64,000 bases of DNA from Methanobrevibacter sp. Its GTDB lineage: Archaea; Methanobacteriota; Methanobacteria; Methanobacteriales; Methanobacteriaceae. Both the position numbers and the translations under genes were made by a program. Where the stretch lies: positions 62,001-126,000 of the forward strand of contig NZ_JAFYHP010000012.1 of NCBI RefSeq assembly GCF_017539065.1, given 5' to 3'. The notes below the pieces were generated by a model, which saw only the letters and a program-made list of their open reading frames with translations, was not told where the DNA came from and made no database searches. This document shows, in pieces, positions 1 to 8,466 of this stretch (the first letter of the stretch is position 1; every line of letters begins with the position of its first letter).

Positions 1-207
1 CTGGTTGGCTGGGGATTCAATTTTATCTGTATCAATATTGCTCGCTTCAAGGCAATCCTGATTTTCAAAACTTTCCTGACAAATTTTATCATCAGATTGT
101 TCTATGGTTTGTTGTAGGGTTTCATTATCCGTGTCAGTTGCTGAGGCAACTCCAATCAATAAAAACAGTAGGAAAATGAACCACGTGGTGTTTAATTTAA
201 TGTTCAT
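1..207 (-). CDS. Secreted (adhesin-like) protein, N-terminal fragment
   Basis: An open reading frame begins with ATG at 207 and runs off the left edge of the window after 69 codons. The first 23 residues form a signal peptide: MNIKLN, then a hydrophobic core rich in F, L and I, then a VASA-type cleavage site. The following residues are acidic and polar, with two cysteines (KICQES and QDCLEA). The same architecture of signal peptide plus acidic spacer opens the large surface proteins at 48409 and 56127, so I infer another member of the Methanobrevibacter adhesin-like group. The domains that would define it lie outside the window. Confidence 0.6.
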   Translation of the reverse strand, partial: MNIKLNTTWFIFLLFLLIGVASATDTDNETLQQTIEQSDDKICQESFENQDCLEASNIDTDKIESPANQ

Positions 208-331
208 GATATCTACCTTTTTGCTAATTCTCGAACCGACCGACAATTAATGTATGATATCTAGAACATATAAACTTTAATTTTAAAATTAAATAGAAAT
301 AGACTTTTAAAATGAATTTTTAAGGTCAATT

Positions 332-973
332 TTATGCATCAATGACCATAATACACATGTAAGTAAACTCGCTTTCTGCAATGTCGGATAATGTTGCGTT
401 GACGATTTTTTCATCAGGGTAACTTAAACGCTCACAGACTGTGACTTTACGGTCTTTTTCAACCCCGTTGTCAAGCAAAAACTGCGCCATATCCTTGACT
501 TTTCTAGATGGCAAAGCAATGGTTTTCTTGCCATTGTTGATAACCGGTAAAATATCTTCAATGTTTTCCCTGCCGTGAAATGTCATTACATTGGCATTGT
601 CCCATTGGATGTGGCATTTTGCCGCTGCAAGCTGCAAGGAACTGATTCCAGGTATCACTTCAATATTTTCTTTTGGAAAATCGTTTTCATCTGAAAGTCT
701 TAAAACAGTATTCAAAACACCTGAAAAACCAGGATCGCCAGTAGATAAAATTGACACGGTATTTCCATCAACTGCTAGCTTGACACCTTCTTCTAATTTA
801 TCAAGCAATTCCTTAACATTAAATGCGATTTTATTTTGCACATCATCGAATAAATCAATCGCACGTGTACTTCCAACAGTGTAATCACTCATTTTAACAG
901 TATCGATTGCTTTTTTTGTTAGGTATTCACTAGAACCCGGCCCAATTCCAACAATATAAATTTTACCAGTCAT
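332..973 (-). CDS. cbiE: Cobalt-precorrin-7 C5-methyltransferase CbiE
   Basis: SAM-dependent tetrapyrrole methylase of the anaerobic cobalamin pathway; it methylates C5 of cobalt-precorrin-7. The N-terminus carries the glycine-rich IYIVGIGPGS motif of the TP-methylase fold. Further family motifs are ILSTGDPGFSG near residue 80, VIPGISSLQLAAA near 110, and MTFHGRE near 130. The length of about 213 residues fits a single-domain CbiE without the CbiT (C15 methylation/decarboxylation) domain, which is not in this window. The frame is open up to 985 (TTG) and there is an ATG at 982. I prefer the ATG at 973 because a GATGAT Shine-Dalgarno-like sequence sits 4 nt before it and the protein then starts directly with MTGKIYIVG. 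Methanogens need corrinoids for methyl transfer by Mtr. Confidence 0.85.
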   Translation of the reverse strand: MTGKIYIVGIGPGSSEYLTKKAIDTVKMSDYTVGSTRAIDLFDDVQNKIAFNVKELLDKLEEGVKLAVDGNTVSILSTGDPGFSGVLNTVLRLSDENDFPKENIEVIPGISSLQLAAAKCHIQWDNANVMTFHGRENIEDILPVINNGKKTIALPSRKVKDMAQFLLDNGVEKDRKVTVCERLSYPDEKIVNATLSDIAESEFTYMCIMVIDA

Positions 974-1053
974 TTCAATCATCAATTCTAAAACTTGTTA
1001 TAATTAAAAGTTGATTAAATTATTATTTATATTTTTTAGTATAAATTCTTGGA

Positions 1054-3180
1054 TTAATTATTTAAATTCTCAATTTCATTTTTCAAGAATTTATAAACTG
1101 ATTCAGAGCCAATAATTTCACCAGGGTCTTCCCATTCGGATGGATAAAGAATAAATGGTTTGGTTTGATTCCCGCCGAGACCTCCATGGCTTCCAACCAA
1201 TTCTTCAAAAGCGCATACTTCATTAGCGGCACTGTCATAAAAACTGTTAACCAGTAAATCAGGCATATTTTTAAAGTTATTTTCTCTTTTCAGGTGTTGA
1301 GCTGCATGTTTGCCAAAGCCTTCAAGTGGATTTTGACCAACTATTTTATCAGTCTCTAAGTAGTAGATACCATTTTCACCTATTACCATTCCGCCGTTTG
1401 CAATAGAATCAACTAAAACAAATCCGATTCCCGGATGTTTTACAAGTCCTGGAATTAAGTCTGGGAATAGCATGACAAGTTCTTCATAAGTGAGGCGTTG
1501 TTTCCATTGAGTTAAATAAATCAAACCCAAATTTCCAGAGCCTAATACAATTAATTCAGAATTTTCAGCTTTTTTAGTGCTGTGTTCCACACTTTCATAT
1601 CCGGTAATGTACTCTAAACTGTTTGAATACTTTTTTTGCAGATTAATGAACTGGTTATTTTCAAAAATTATTGCAGGCTTTCTGCTTTGAAGTCCACCAC
1701 GGAAATTTTGAAAAGATTCATTCTCTTCGAATAAATCGTAACGAATGTTTCCAATATGCTGTTTTATTGTTTGCAATTGCTTGTTTTCTGGAAGAAAAGC
1801 ATCTCTAAAGTGGTCAATATTATATTCGGTTTTGTATACTTTCAAATCGTTTGGAAGCAATCTTCTAACATAGTTTCCTAATGTTATGCCATATCTTTGT
1901 TTGAATGTTGCGCCGTTACTTTGGCCGTGGTCTGATAAGATCACTAACTTATAATCTCTTTCACTCCTTTCGATAGTTGAAAGCAATCTTGAAAACTGAA
2001 CATCGATTTGCTTTAAAACACCCCAAACATCTTCATCTTCAACTCCTGAGTGATGTGCCACTTCGTCATAACCCATGAATGTTGCATAGGCGGTATCAAT
2101 TTCTCCCCTAAAGATTTCACTTGCTAAAACTTCTGTTGTAGCTTCTCTTAAAACTACATTAGCTCCTGCTCTAATTGCAGTATAGATAATGGTTCTTCTG
2201 AGTCTAGGCTGTATATTCTTAATTTTATGCATTATCTGGGACTTCAATTCAATCACCATGTCCCATAAAAACAAGATAAAAATCCTTTCAAAGTTATATG
2301 ATTCCAAAAATACTGAATCCAATGATTTATTATAGATTCTTGAAAGTTTCTTTAATTTTGAAGAGGTCAGCACTGATAGGGGACTGTCTCCTGAAAACAT
2401 GTTGGCAATACTTATTCCATTGACGAGCAGGCCTTTACCGTTACTTATCCTTTTTTCAATATCAGGGGCATGACTCAATTTTCCTGAAACCATGATTTTG
2501 TTGTCATTTTGCTTTTCAACCCATCTATAGGCTACAATGTCCTTGTTGTTACCATGGAGTATTCCTGCCTGGCTTGCTCCGGTTTGTGAGGATAAATCGG
2601 TTTCCCACTCCTTTAAGGTGTGGCTGTTGTCGTCTATCCAACCTTTTATTGTTGGCATAACTCCTTTATCAATTGCCTTTTTTAATGTAACGATTGATAG
2701 ACCATCAATTTCGAGCATTATAACTCCAGGATATACTTTTTTATAAGAAGTTCTTCTTTTAAGGGCAAATTTTGAAATGCTCTTGATATAATTGTCATAG
2801 TAATTTGTGTTTGTAATGTTTGCGGCGAATGTTGTAAATATTGACATGACTATCGGGACCTGCCAAAAACCATAAAAACCGACATAAACGTCAGGTATGA
2901 AATAACATGCGATATAGAAGATTAATGATGTGACAAACAACGATCCAATACCAAATGTTAAAATGATAAATTTCATCAAAAATCGTCTGAAAATAGGCCA
3001 TAATATTGAGTTTACAATTGAAACGGCTATTACAATTATCACTGCATTGTAAAGGGGGCCTAATGTAAAGTCGGTACTGATATAGTCAACGAACAATATG
3101 GCGAGAATGTTGGCTAGTGTAAGCACTAATCCTGTAATTAATGTTTTCAATGATGAAATAACTTTGTTTTGAATTGTCAT
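1054..3180 (-). CDS. Membrane-anchored alkaline-phosphatase-superfamily protein
   Basis: 708-residue protein in two parts. Residues 1-130 hold about four hydrophobic segments resembling the phage-holin-like (4_2) membrane domain. The rest looks like a type I phosphodiesterase/nucleotide pyrophosphatase of the alkaline phosphatase superfamily. Metal and nucleophile motifs are visible in order: MLEIDGLS, SQTGASQAGILHG (likely Ser/Thr nucleophile), MGYDEVAHHSG and LSDHGQSNG, with a final histidine-rich LVGSHGGLGG. The substrate is unknown; a lipid- or cell-wall-linked phosphodiester is an inference from the membrane anchor. The start ATG overlaps the stop of the upstream metallophosphoesterase (ATGA), so the two are translationally coupled and probably act together. 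Confidence 0.7.
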   Translation of the reverse strand: MTIQNKVISSLKTLITGLVLTLANILAILFVDYISTDFTLGPLYNAVIIVIAVSIVNSILWPIFRRFLMKFIILTFGIGSLFVTSLIFYIACYFIPDVYVGFYGFWQVPIVMSIFTTFAANITNTNYYDNYIKSISKFALKRRTSYKKVYPGVIMLEIDGLSIVTLKKAIDKGVMPTIKGWIDDNSHTLKEWETDLSSQTGASQAGILHGNNKDIVAYRWVEKQNDNKIMVSGKLSHAPDIEKRISNGKGLLVNGISIANMFSGDSPLSVLTSSKLKKLSRIYNKSLDSVFLESYNFERIFILFLWDMVIELKSQIMHKIKNIQPRLRRTIIYTAIRAGANVVLREATTEVLASEIFRGEIDTAYATFMGYDEVAHHSGVEDEDVWGVLKQIDVQFSRLLSTIERSERDYKLVILSDHGQSNGATFKQRYGITLGNYVRRLLPNDLKVYKTEYNIDHFRDAFLPENKQLQTIKQHIGNIRYDLFEENESFQNFRGGLQSRKPAIIFENNQFINLQKKYSNSLEYITGYESVEHSTKKAENSELIVLGSGNLGLIYLTQWKQRLTYEELVMLFPDLIPGLVKHPGIGFVLVDSIANGGMVIGENGIYYLETDKIVGQNPLEGFGKHAAQHLKRENNFKNMPDLLVNSFYDSAANEVCAFEELVGSHGGLGGNQTKPFILYPSEWEDPGEIIGSESVYKFLKNEIENLNN

Positions 3181-4046
3181 TCTATCTCAATCTTTTGTCT
3201 GATTTTTGATTTAAGAGTAATTATTGTAATTTCAGGTTTACAGTTTACACGGATTCTGAATGAATTTGTACCAAGGCCTTTGCTTGTGTACTGGAACATA
3301 TTTCCCAGTTCATAAAGGCCAACTGGATATTTTATTGATTTTTTGCCTCTAAAAGGGGTTGTTTCAAATTTTGGTATTATAAATTGCCCTCCATGCGAAT
3401 GTCCGGATATTTGAAGGTCAATTTTACCTGTTTGAAATGACTGTTGTGCAAAATCTGGTTCATGAGCAAGTAAAATTGTTGGAGCATCTTTTTCCAATTT
3501 AGGCAGTACCTTATCTAAATTATCAGCACAAACAGTATATGAATCAACACCCGCTAAATTTAATTTTTCGTTTTTTCTTATTAAAGTAACAGCATCATTG
3601 CTCAAATCATAGATATCTGAGTTTTTAAAGATGTTTCGGATTTTATCTGCACCCAGCCAATGGTCATGATTGCCCAAAACACCAAATTTTCCGTCTTCGG
3701 ATTTTAATTTTTTGAAAGATTTTTCCAATGAGGCATCATAACCGTCAATAACATATGAAACGTAGTCTCCAGTCAATGTGGCCAAATCATAGTTTAGCGT
3801 GTTGACGTAATCTATCAGGTCTTCAAGATACTCCGGATTAATCCATTGGCCCAAATGGATATCACACAAATTTAAAATTCTGTAATTGTGAAAATTCTTG
3901 CCCAAATTAGTCAATTCGATGTTTACTTCCACTACATCAACATCCTCCGGATTAAACTCCTTTTCAGGTAGGGTATTTGTCATAGACTCTTGAATCGTTT
4001 GGCGAATTTTCATTGCCGGAGGGATTAGAACATTTTCATCTTTCAT
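3177..4046 (-). CDS. Calcineurin-like metallophosphoesterase (YaeI type)
   Basis: 289-residue phosphoesterase. The binuclear-metal motifs appear in the canonical order: LCDIHLG, TGDYV, LGNHDHW, LLAHEPD and SGHSHGGQ. No clear signal peptide is visible, so the protein is probably cytoplasmic or peripheral. Its UDP-DAGn-hydrolase-like relatives (YaeI/YkuE) act on membrane-associated substrates. The gene is the first of a two-gene unit: its stop overlaps the start of the membrane phosphatase-superfamily gene by 4 nt. A TATA-like ATTATAAATAG lies about 35 nt upstream of the start, in the 76-nt gap shared with divergently transcribed ychF. Substrate assignment is not possible from sequence. Confidence 0.75.
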   Translation of the reverse strand: MKDENVLIPPAMKIRQTIQESMTNTLPEKEFNPEDVDVVEVNIELTNLGKNFHNYRILNLCDIHLGQWINPEYLEDLIDYVNTLNYDLATLTGDYVSYVIDGYDASLEKSFKKLKSEDGKFGVLGNHDHWLGADKIRNIFKNSDIYDLSNDAVTLIRKNEKLNLAGVDSYTVCADNLDKVLPKLEKDAPTILLAHEPDFAQQSFQTGKIDLQISGHSHGGQFIIPKFETTPFRGKKSIKYPVGLYELGNMFQYTSKGLGTNSFRIRVNCKPEITIITLKSKIRQKIEIE

Positions 4047-4122
4047 CAGTATTATTATGGTTTCTGAAACTATTTATAATTTTAACAACATAAATTTAGA
4101 TGTTAAAGATTAAGTGATTATT

Positions 4123-5313
4123 ATGCTTCAAATTGCAGTTTGTGGAAAACCAAATGTTGGAAAATCCTCTTTTTTCAATTCAGCAACTGCATCTGCTGTT
4201 GAAATGGCAAATTATCCATTTACAACAATTGATGCTAATAAAGCAGTTGCTCATGTAATTAAGGATTGTCCATGTAAGGAATTAGGTGTTACTTGTAATC
4301 CTCATAATTCAATATGCATCGATGGAAAAAGATTGCTTCCAATCGAATTGATAGATGTTGCGGGACTTGTTCCTGGAGCACATGAAGGAAAAGGATTAGG
4401 TAATAAGTTTTTAGATGATTTAATGCAAGCTAAAGTATTCATACATGTGATTGATGCTTCTGGTTCAACAGACATCGAAGGAAATCCCGTTGACCCTGGA
4501 AGCCATGACCCATTGGATGACGTTGAATTTTTGGAAAATGAGATTGTAATGTGGATGTATGGAATCTTGTCAAGAAATTGGGTAAGGCTTGTAAGGAAAG
4601 TTGGTGCTGAGCATTTAGATATTTCAAAAGTATTGTTTGATCAATTATCAGGTACTGGGATAACTATTGAAGATATTATTGAAGCTAAAAGAACAATTGA
4701 ACCAGATTACAATAAATGGGAAGAAGAAGATTTGATTGAATTGACAAGAAATATCCTGAAAATCGCAAAACCAATGATGATTATTGCAAACAAGGCAGAC
4801 CTGCCTACATCCGCGGCAAACATCGAAAGAATTAAGGAAAAATATCCTAATGTTATTGCAACATCAGCGGAATCTGAAATTGCATTAGTTAGGGCTGCTG
4901 AAGCGGGGTTAATTTCATATGTTTCAGGTGAAGACCACTTTGAAATATTAAAACCTGATGAATTAAATCCAAATCAAATCAAGGCGCTTGAATACATACA
5001 AACCAATATTCTTGATAAGTACGGCAGTACAGGTGTTCAGGATGCTTTGAATTATGGCATTTTTGAATTGCTTGATAGGATTGTTGTTTATCCTGTTCAA
5101 GACGAGCACAAATACACAGATCAGAAGGGTAATGTCCTGCCTGACGGATTTTTGGTCAGAAGGGGTTCAACCCCAAAAGAACTGGCTTATATTGTCCACA
5201 CTGATATAGGGGATAAATTCATGCATGCGGTTGATGCAAGATCAAATATGCGTGTAGCTAGTGACTATGAATTAAAAGACGGAGACATTATCAGTATTGT
5301 AACAAGAGGTTAA
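4123..5313 (+). CDS. ychF: YchF/Obg-family GTPase (redox-regulated ATPase)
   Basis: 396-residue P-loop NTPase of the OBG/YchF group, which associates with ribosomes. The P-loop is [11 protein letters not shown] right at the N-terminus. Switch and G motifs follow ([17 protein letters not shown] near residue 85, and a NKAD motif near 222). A C-terminal TGS domain is recognisable near residues 310-396 (VQDEHKY to DGDIISIV). The open frame begins at a GTG at 4114, but that GTGAT is the Shine-Dalgarno sequence, 4 nt before ATG 4123. A hairpin and T-run at 5305-5330 end the transcript. Confidence 0.92.
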   Translation: MLQIAVCGKPNVGKSSFFNSATASAVEMANYPFTTIDANKAVAHVIKDCPCKELGVTCNPHNSICIDGKRLLPIELIDVAGLVPGAHEGKGLGNKFLDDLMQAKVFIHVIDASGSTDIEGNPVDPGSHDPLDDVEFLENEIVMWMYGILSRNWVRLVRKVGAEHLDISKVLFDQLSGTGITIEDIIEAKRTIEPDYNKWEEEDLIELTRNILKIAKPMMIIANKADLPTSAANIERIKEKYPNVIATSAESEIALVRAAEAGLISYVSGEDHFEILKPDELNPNQIKALEYIQTNILDKYGSTGVQDALNYGIFELLDRIVVYPVQDEHKYTDQKGNVLPDGFLVRRGSTPKELAYIVHTDIGDKFMHAVDARSNMRVASDYELKDGDIISIVTRG

Positions 5314-5331
5314 TTCCTCTACTTTTTTTAT
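5304..5331 (+). terminator. Terminator after ychF
   Basis: AGAGG (5305-5309) and CCTCT (5316-5320) form a 5-bp stem around a 6-nt loop, overlapping the ychF stop codon. A run of seven T follows. The same arrangement of a stop codon inside a hairpin followed by T-rich DNA recurs at 43288, 55972 and 61144. Confidence 0.5.
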
Positions 5332-5341
5332 TTTAGATAAT

Positions 5342-5908
5342 ATGATTAAATTAACTCGAGATTTAAATCCTGATGAATTTAGGCAATACTACTTTTTAAA
5401 AGAAGAATTAAAGGATTTTTGCAGGTTGGAAGGGTTAAAAGTCAGTGGAAGCAAGCAGGATTTGGAAAATAGAATAATTCATTATTTGTCAACAGGTGAA
5501 GAGTTAACAGAAACCCGTATCGAACAGCATCCAACTGAAACAATATCTGAGATAACTTTGGATTCCAAATTGGGCGAAAATTTCAAATGCAGCGAAGATA
5601 AACGAGCATTCTTCGAAAAAGAGATTGGTCCAGGGTTCAAATTTAAGGTTAATTTTCAAAAATGGCTAAAGGCAAACCCCGATAAGACTTATCGTGATGC
5701 AATTATTGCATATAATGAAATTCAAAATTCAAAAGAAAAAACTAAAATAGGCAAGCAGTTCCAATATAATCAATATATAAGAGATTTCTTTGAGAATAAT
5801 GAAAATAAATCATTAGAGGACGCAATCAAATGTTGGAACTATAAAAAATCTCTCAAAGGACATAATCGTTATGAAAAGAGTGATTTAGATATTTTAAAGA
5901 AGGGATAA
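5342..5908 (+). CDS. SAP-domain protein with DUF6434-like C-terminus
   Basis: 188-residue soluble protein. Residues 1-50 fit a SAP motif, a helix-extension-helix DNA/RNA-binding fold (LKEELKDFCRLEGLKVSGSK, then QDLENRIIHYL). The C-terminal half has two related segments, FKVNFQKWLKANPDKTYRDA and IRDFFENNENKSLEDAIKCW, which suggest an internal duplication of a short helical unit as in DUF6434-type SAP proteins. Nucleic-acid binding is the likely role but the target is unknown. The next gene starts 1 nt after the stop, so the two form an operon. Confidence 0.65.
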   Translation: MIKLTRDLNPDEFRQYYFLKEELKDFCRLEGLKVSGSKQDLENRIIHYLSTGEELTETRIEQHPTETISEITLDSKLGENFKCSEDKRAFFEKEIGPGFKFKVNFQKWLKANPDKTYRDAIIAYNEIQNSKEKTKIGKQFQYNQYIRDFFENNENKSLEDAIKCWNYKKSLKGHNRYEKSDLDILKKG

Positions 5909-5909
5909 T

Positions 5910-6224
5910 ATGAAAAAAATTAAAATCACCGTTATGAGGAAAGTAAGGCATGATGATTTAATCGAAAAATATGAAAATCCACTTGAACATGAATGTGATG
6001 TTGAAGAAGGTCAAATTTTCATTGCAAATGGTTGGGTCAAACCTGATGGGTTCTGCGATAGTGCATGGGAAAGCGTTTCCCCATTTGTTTTAGCTTTGGC
6101 AAATGGAGCTAGTGATTTTTATGATGGGTGGATGAAGAATAAAAAATCTGCAATGATTTCCTGCAATGATGGGTTTAGGCCGGTTAGTTTTCTTTTGGAA
6201 ACACTTGATGAAGATGCAGATTGA
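5910..6224 (+). CDS. TIGR04076 family protein
   Basis: 104-residue protein recognised by the family pattern of a KIKITVMRK start, HECDVEEGQIF, a DGFCDSAWESVSPFVLALANG core, and a conserved late SCNDGFRPV segment. The two cysteines, in GFCDSAW and ISCNDG, are conserved in the family as I remember it and may be a redox or metal site. The biochemical function is unknown. AAGGGAT upstream of the ATG is a reasonable ribosome binding site. It follows the SAP gene by 1 nt and precedes the permease by 22 nt. Confidence 0.65.
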   Translation: MKKIKITVMRKVRHDDLIEKYENPLEHECDVEEGQIFIANGWVKPDGFCDSAWESVSPFVLALANGASDFYDGWMKNKKSAMISCNDGFRPVSFLLETLDEDAD

Positions 6225-6246
6225 TTATTAAATATTTTATGATATT

Positions 6247-7266
6247 ATGGATAATTTAATAGAAAGAAGCTATAATTTTTTTAAAAAAGAGATTGTATTT
6301 TCAATATCTGCAATTCTAGCCATTATTTCTTGCATTTTTGTCAAACCGGGCATTAATTATTTTAATTATATTAATTGGGACACAATTATATTGCTCTTTG
6401 TAATCATGCTGATTGTGGAAATTCTTAAAAATTTATCTATTTTTGAGATGGTGGTTCGAAAGCTGCTGACTAAAATTAGGAATGCTCGGGAACTTGTTTT
6501 TACATTGGTTTTCGCTTGTTTTTTTAGTTCCATTTTCATCACCAACGATGTTTCTTTAATAATATTTGTACCATTCGCCATATTGGCTTTGAGAAAGGTT
6601 GATAGAATCGATTTAACAATTTTCACAGTTACTTTGCAGACTATTGCGGCGAATGTTGGCTGTATGGTTCTTCCTATCGGGGCGCCGCACAATATTGTCA
6701 TGTATACTGTTTCTAAAATACCATTTAACTCATTTTTCCTATTGCTTTTGCCATATGTAATTGTATCAACGATATTTCTGGTTATTTTGACTTTCTTTAT
6801 TTCTCCAGACAATGTTGCATTGCCTTCAATGGCAAAAATAGAGATTAACAGGGAAAATTTCTTTAAAAAGGTTTTTCTTGGGGTTGATTATTATCTACTT
6901 TTAACTTTTATCGCCCTTTTTGTTTTGATTGGCAATTTGCAGAATATCACATTTTTCACACAGATATTCGAGAAATGGATTATAGGCAATGAGGTTCTTT
7001 GGGGTGTCATCGCATCTCAAATTATTTCAAATGTCCCTGCAGCAATGTTGCTTAGCGGTTTCAGCACTAATTATGAATCCATTATTATAGGAATCAATAT
7101 TGGTGGTTTAGGTACACTTATCGCATCAATGGCCAATCTAATATCATATAAAATTCTTGTTCGTGAGCATGAGGAGTTTAAAATTAAATATTTGATTGTA
7201 TTCACGGTTTTAAATGTTATCCTATTAATGCTTCTGTTAGGCATTCATGTTATTATAGGAATCTGA
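6247..7266 (+). CDS. SLC13/ArsB-type membrane permease
   Basis: 339-residue polytopic membrane protein with about 9-10 hydrophobic segments. The ion-transporter superfamily signatures are ITNDVSLIIFVPFAI near residue 100 and PIGAPHNIVMYT near 142; a second NVPAAMLLSGFS re-entrant-loop motif lies near 265. It is slightly short for the family (usually about 400 residues), with a compact loop between the two repeats. Substrate may be an anion, dicarboxylate or Na+/H+; the sequence alone does not decide. The stop abuts the stop of the opposite-strand gene with no intervening base. Confidence 0.65.
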   Translation: MDNLIERSYNFFKKEIVFSISAILAIISCIFVKPGINYFNYINWDTIILLFVIMLIVEILKNLSIFEMVVRKLLTKIRNARELVFTLVFACFFSSIFITNDVSLIIFVPFAILALRKVDRIDLTIFTVTLQTIAANVGCMVLPIGAPHNIVMYTVSKIPFNSFFLLLLPYVIVSTIFLVILTFFISPDNVALPSMAKIEINRENFFKKVFLGVDYYLLLTFIALFVLIGNLQNITFFTQIFEKWIIGNEVLWGVIASQIISNVPAAMLLSGFSTNYESIIIGINIGGLGTLIASMANLISYKILVREHEEFKIKYLIVFTVLNVILLMLLLGIHVIIGI

Positions 7267-8280
7267 TTATTCTAAGATTAACTCAGGAGTATTGTTGCTT
7301 TGATAAGCAAACCAAAGTGTATTTTCAATTAAAAATTCATGTGCTAAGGACATGATTAAGTCTTCACTTTCTCCTTTCTGTAAAACTTCATTTTCAGCTT
7401 TTTCATACAGCATAACCATTCTTCTGTGGTCGTTAATTTCATTTGACAAAGACATCTTTCCATAGTAGCTTCCAAGAAACAGGGTGAATGCGGACATGCT
7501 TCCCACTATGATTTTCAGTAATGAACGGATCATATCTACCTGTTCGAAGCCAACCATTATTCCAGAATCTTGGAGAGTCTTTAAAATCATGCCAAGTTCA
7601 TTTATATGTATTTCTCCAGATGCGTTAAATAACATATAAAATTCAAAAGCTCCTGCGATAAGGAAAGTGGCAACGGTTATGTATAATGCTCTACGTGTAG
7701 ACTTGTCGTTCCTTTGTTTTTTTTCATTTGATTCTATCCATGCCTTTTGGTGATATTCCAGTTGGTCCCTTATCCAACAATTTAAAATAGATCTTTTTTC
7801 GGTTGTTGTATGCACGGGCAATGAAAGTAAGATTTCATTAATCCAAGGGGAATTTTTTTTGATGAACCAGGGCAAAATGATGGTTATATGTTCCTTGATG
7901 CCCGCAATTGAAAGGAAATAATGGACTCGAAGAGTTTCAGCGAGCACACGATATTCCAAATATTTTTTGTGATTTTCATATTGGACACCAAATTTGTCGG
8001 AATAACCAAAAATTGCCAAAATTATAATACACAGGAATATAAACAAGTGCAATTCAGCTTCATCATATAAAAGAAACAAGACAGCAAGAGCTGTTCCAAA
8101 AAACGCGAGCAATTTAAGATTAAAGTAATGTTTTTTTGCATTTTCCATACTCATTACATCTGCTGCCCCATATAATTTATCAATTGCTTTCAATGAAGGG
8201 TCGGTAATGTTTTCTTCAATATGAGTAAATGGAATTTTACAATTTTCCATGTCTTTGAAAAAGGTCTCTTTTTGATACAT
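7267..8280 (-). CDS. SLATT-like membrane protein (paralogue 1)
   Basis: 337-residue protein with two pairs of hydrophobic segments: residues about 55-95, and about 200-260 with 265-290. Between them lies the conserved block LEYRVLAETLRV-HYFLSIAGI, and near the end ENTLWFAYQ. The layout resembles the SLATT/DUF4231-like membrane domain usually fused to or beside SLOG/TIR nucleotide sensors in bacterial conflict systems; this is from memory of the family. No sensor domain is present here. The open frame reaches 8340, but I place the start at ATG 8280. There the N-terminus aligns with the paralogue at 10811, and a TATA box (8301-8306) lies about 24 nt upstream, which gives a leaderless mRNA. Confidence 0.6.
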   Translation of the reverse strand: MYQKETFFKDMENCKIPFTHIEENITDPSLKAIDKLYGAADVMSMENAKKHYFNLKLLAFFGTALAVLFLLYDEAELHLFIFLCIIILAIFGYSDKFGVQYENHKKYLEYRVLAETLRVHYFLSIAGIKEHITIILPWFIKKNSPWINEILLSLPVHTTTEKRSILNCWIRDQLEYHQKAWIESNEKKQRNDKSTRRALYITVATFLIAGAFEFYMLFNASGEIHINELGMILKTLQDSGIMVGFEQVDMIRSLLKIIVGSMSAFTLFLGSYYGKMSLSNEINDHRRMVMLYEKAENEVLQKGESEDLIMSLAHEFLIENTLWFAYQSNNTPELILE

Positions 8281-8298
8281 AGTAACAACTCTTAACTT

Positions 8299-8308
8299 CT
8301 TATATACT
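8299..8308 (-). promoter_or_regulatory. TATA box for SLATT-like gene 1
   Basis: On the minus strand the sequence AGTATATAAG is centred about 24 nt before the ATG at 8280. That spacing puts transcription start at or within a few bases of the start codon. It also argues against an N-terminal extension to 8340. Confidence 0.5.
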
Positions 8309-8466
8309 ATTACATTATTAAAAAAAGTATTATAAAACAATTATGCATCATTTTTTGAATCAGTTCAATTTGAAAACATCAAAAAATTTTTTATAATTAA
8401 TCGATTGTTAAATTTATAATGCTTAAAAAATATAAATGTAAACAATGGTTTTAATTTTTTAATTTG

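Noticed and set aside
6366..6812. 148-codon open frame opposite the SLC13 permease
   Set aside because: It is antisense to conserved transmembrane codons and has no family resemblance or promoter.
8341..8466. Riboswitch upstream of the MATE transporter
   Set aside because: AT-rich with weak inverted repeats only. I see no conserved riboswitch core such as guanidine or fluoride motifs.
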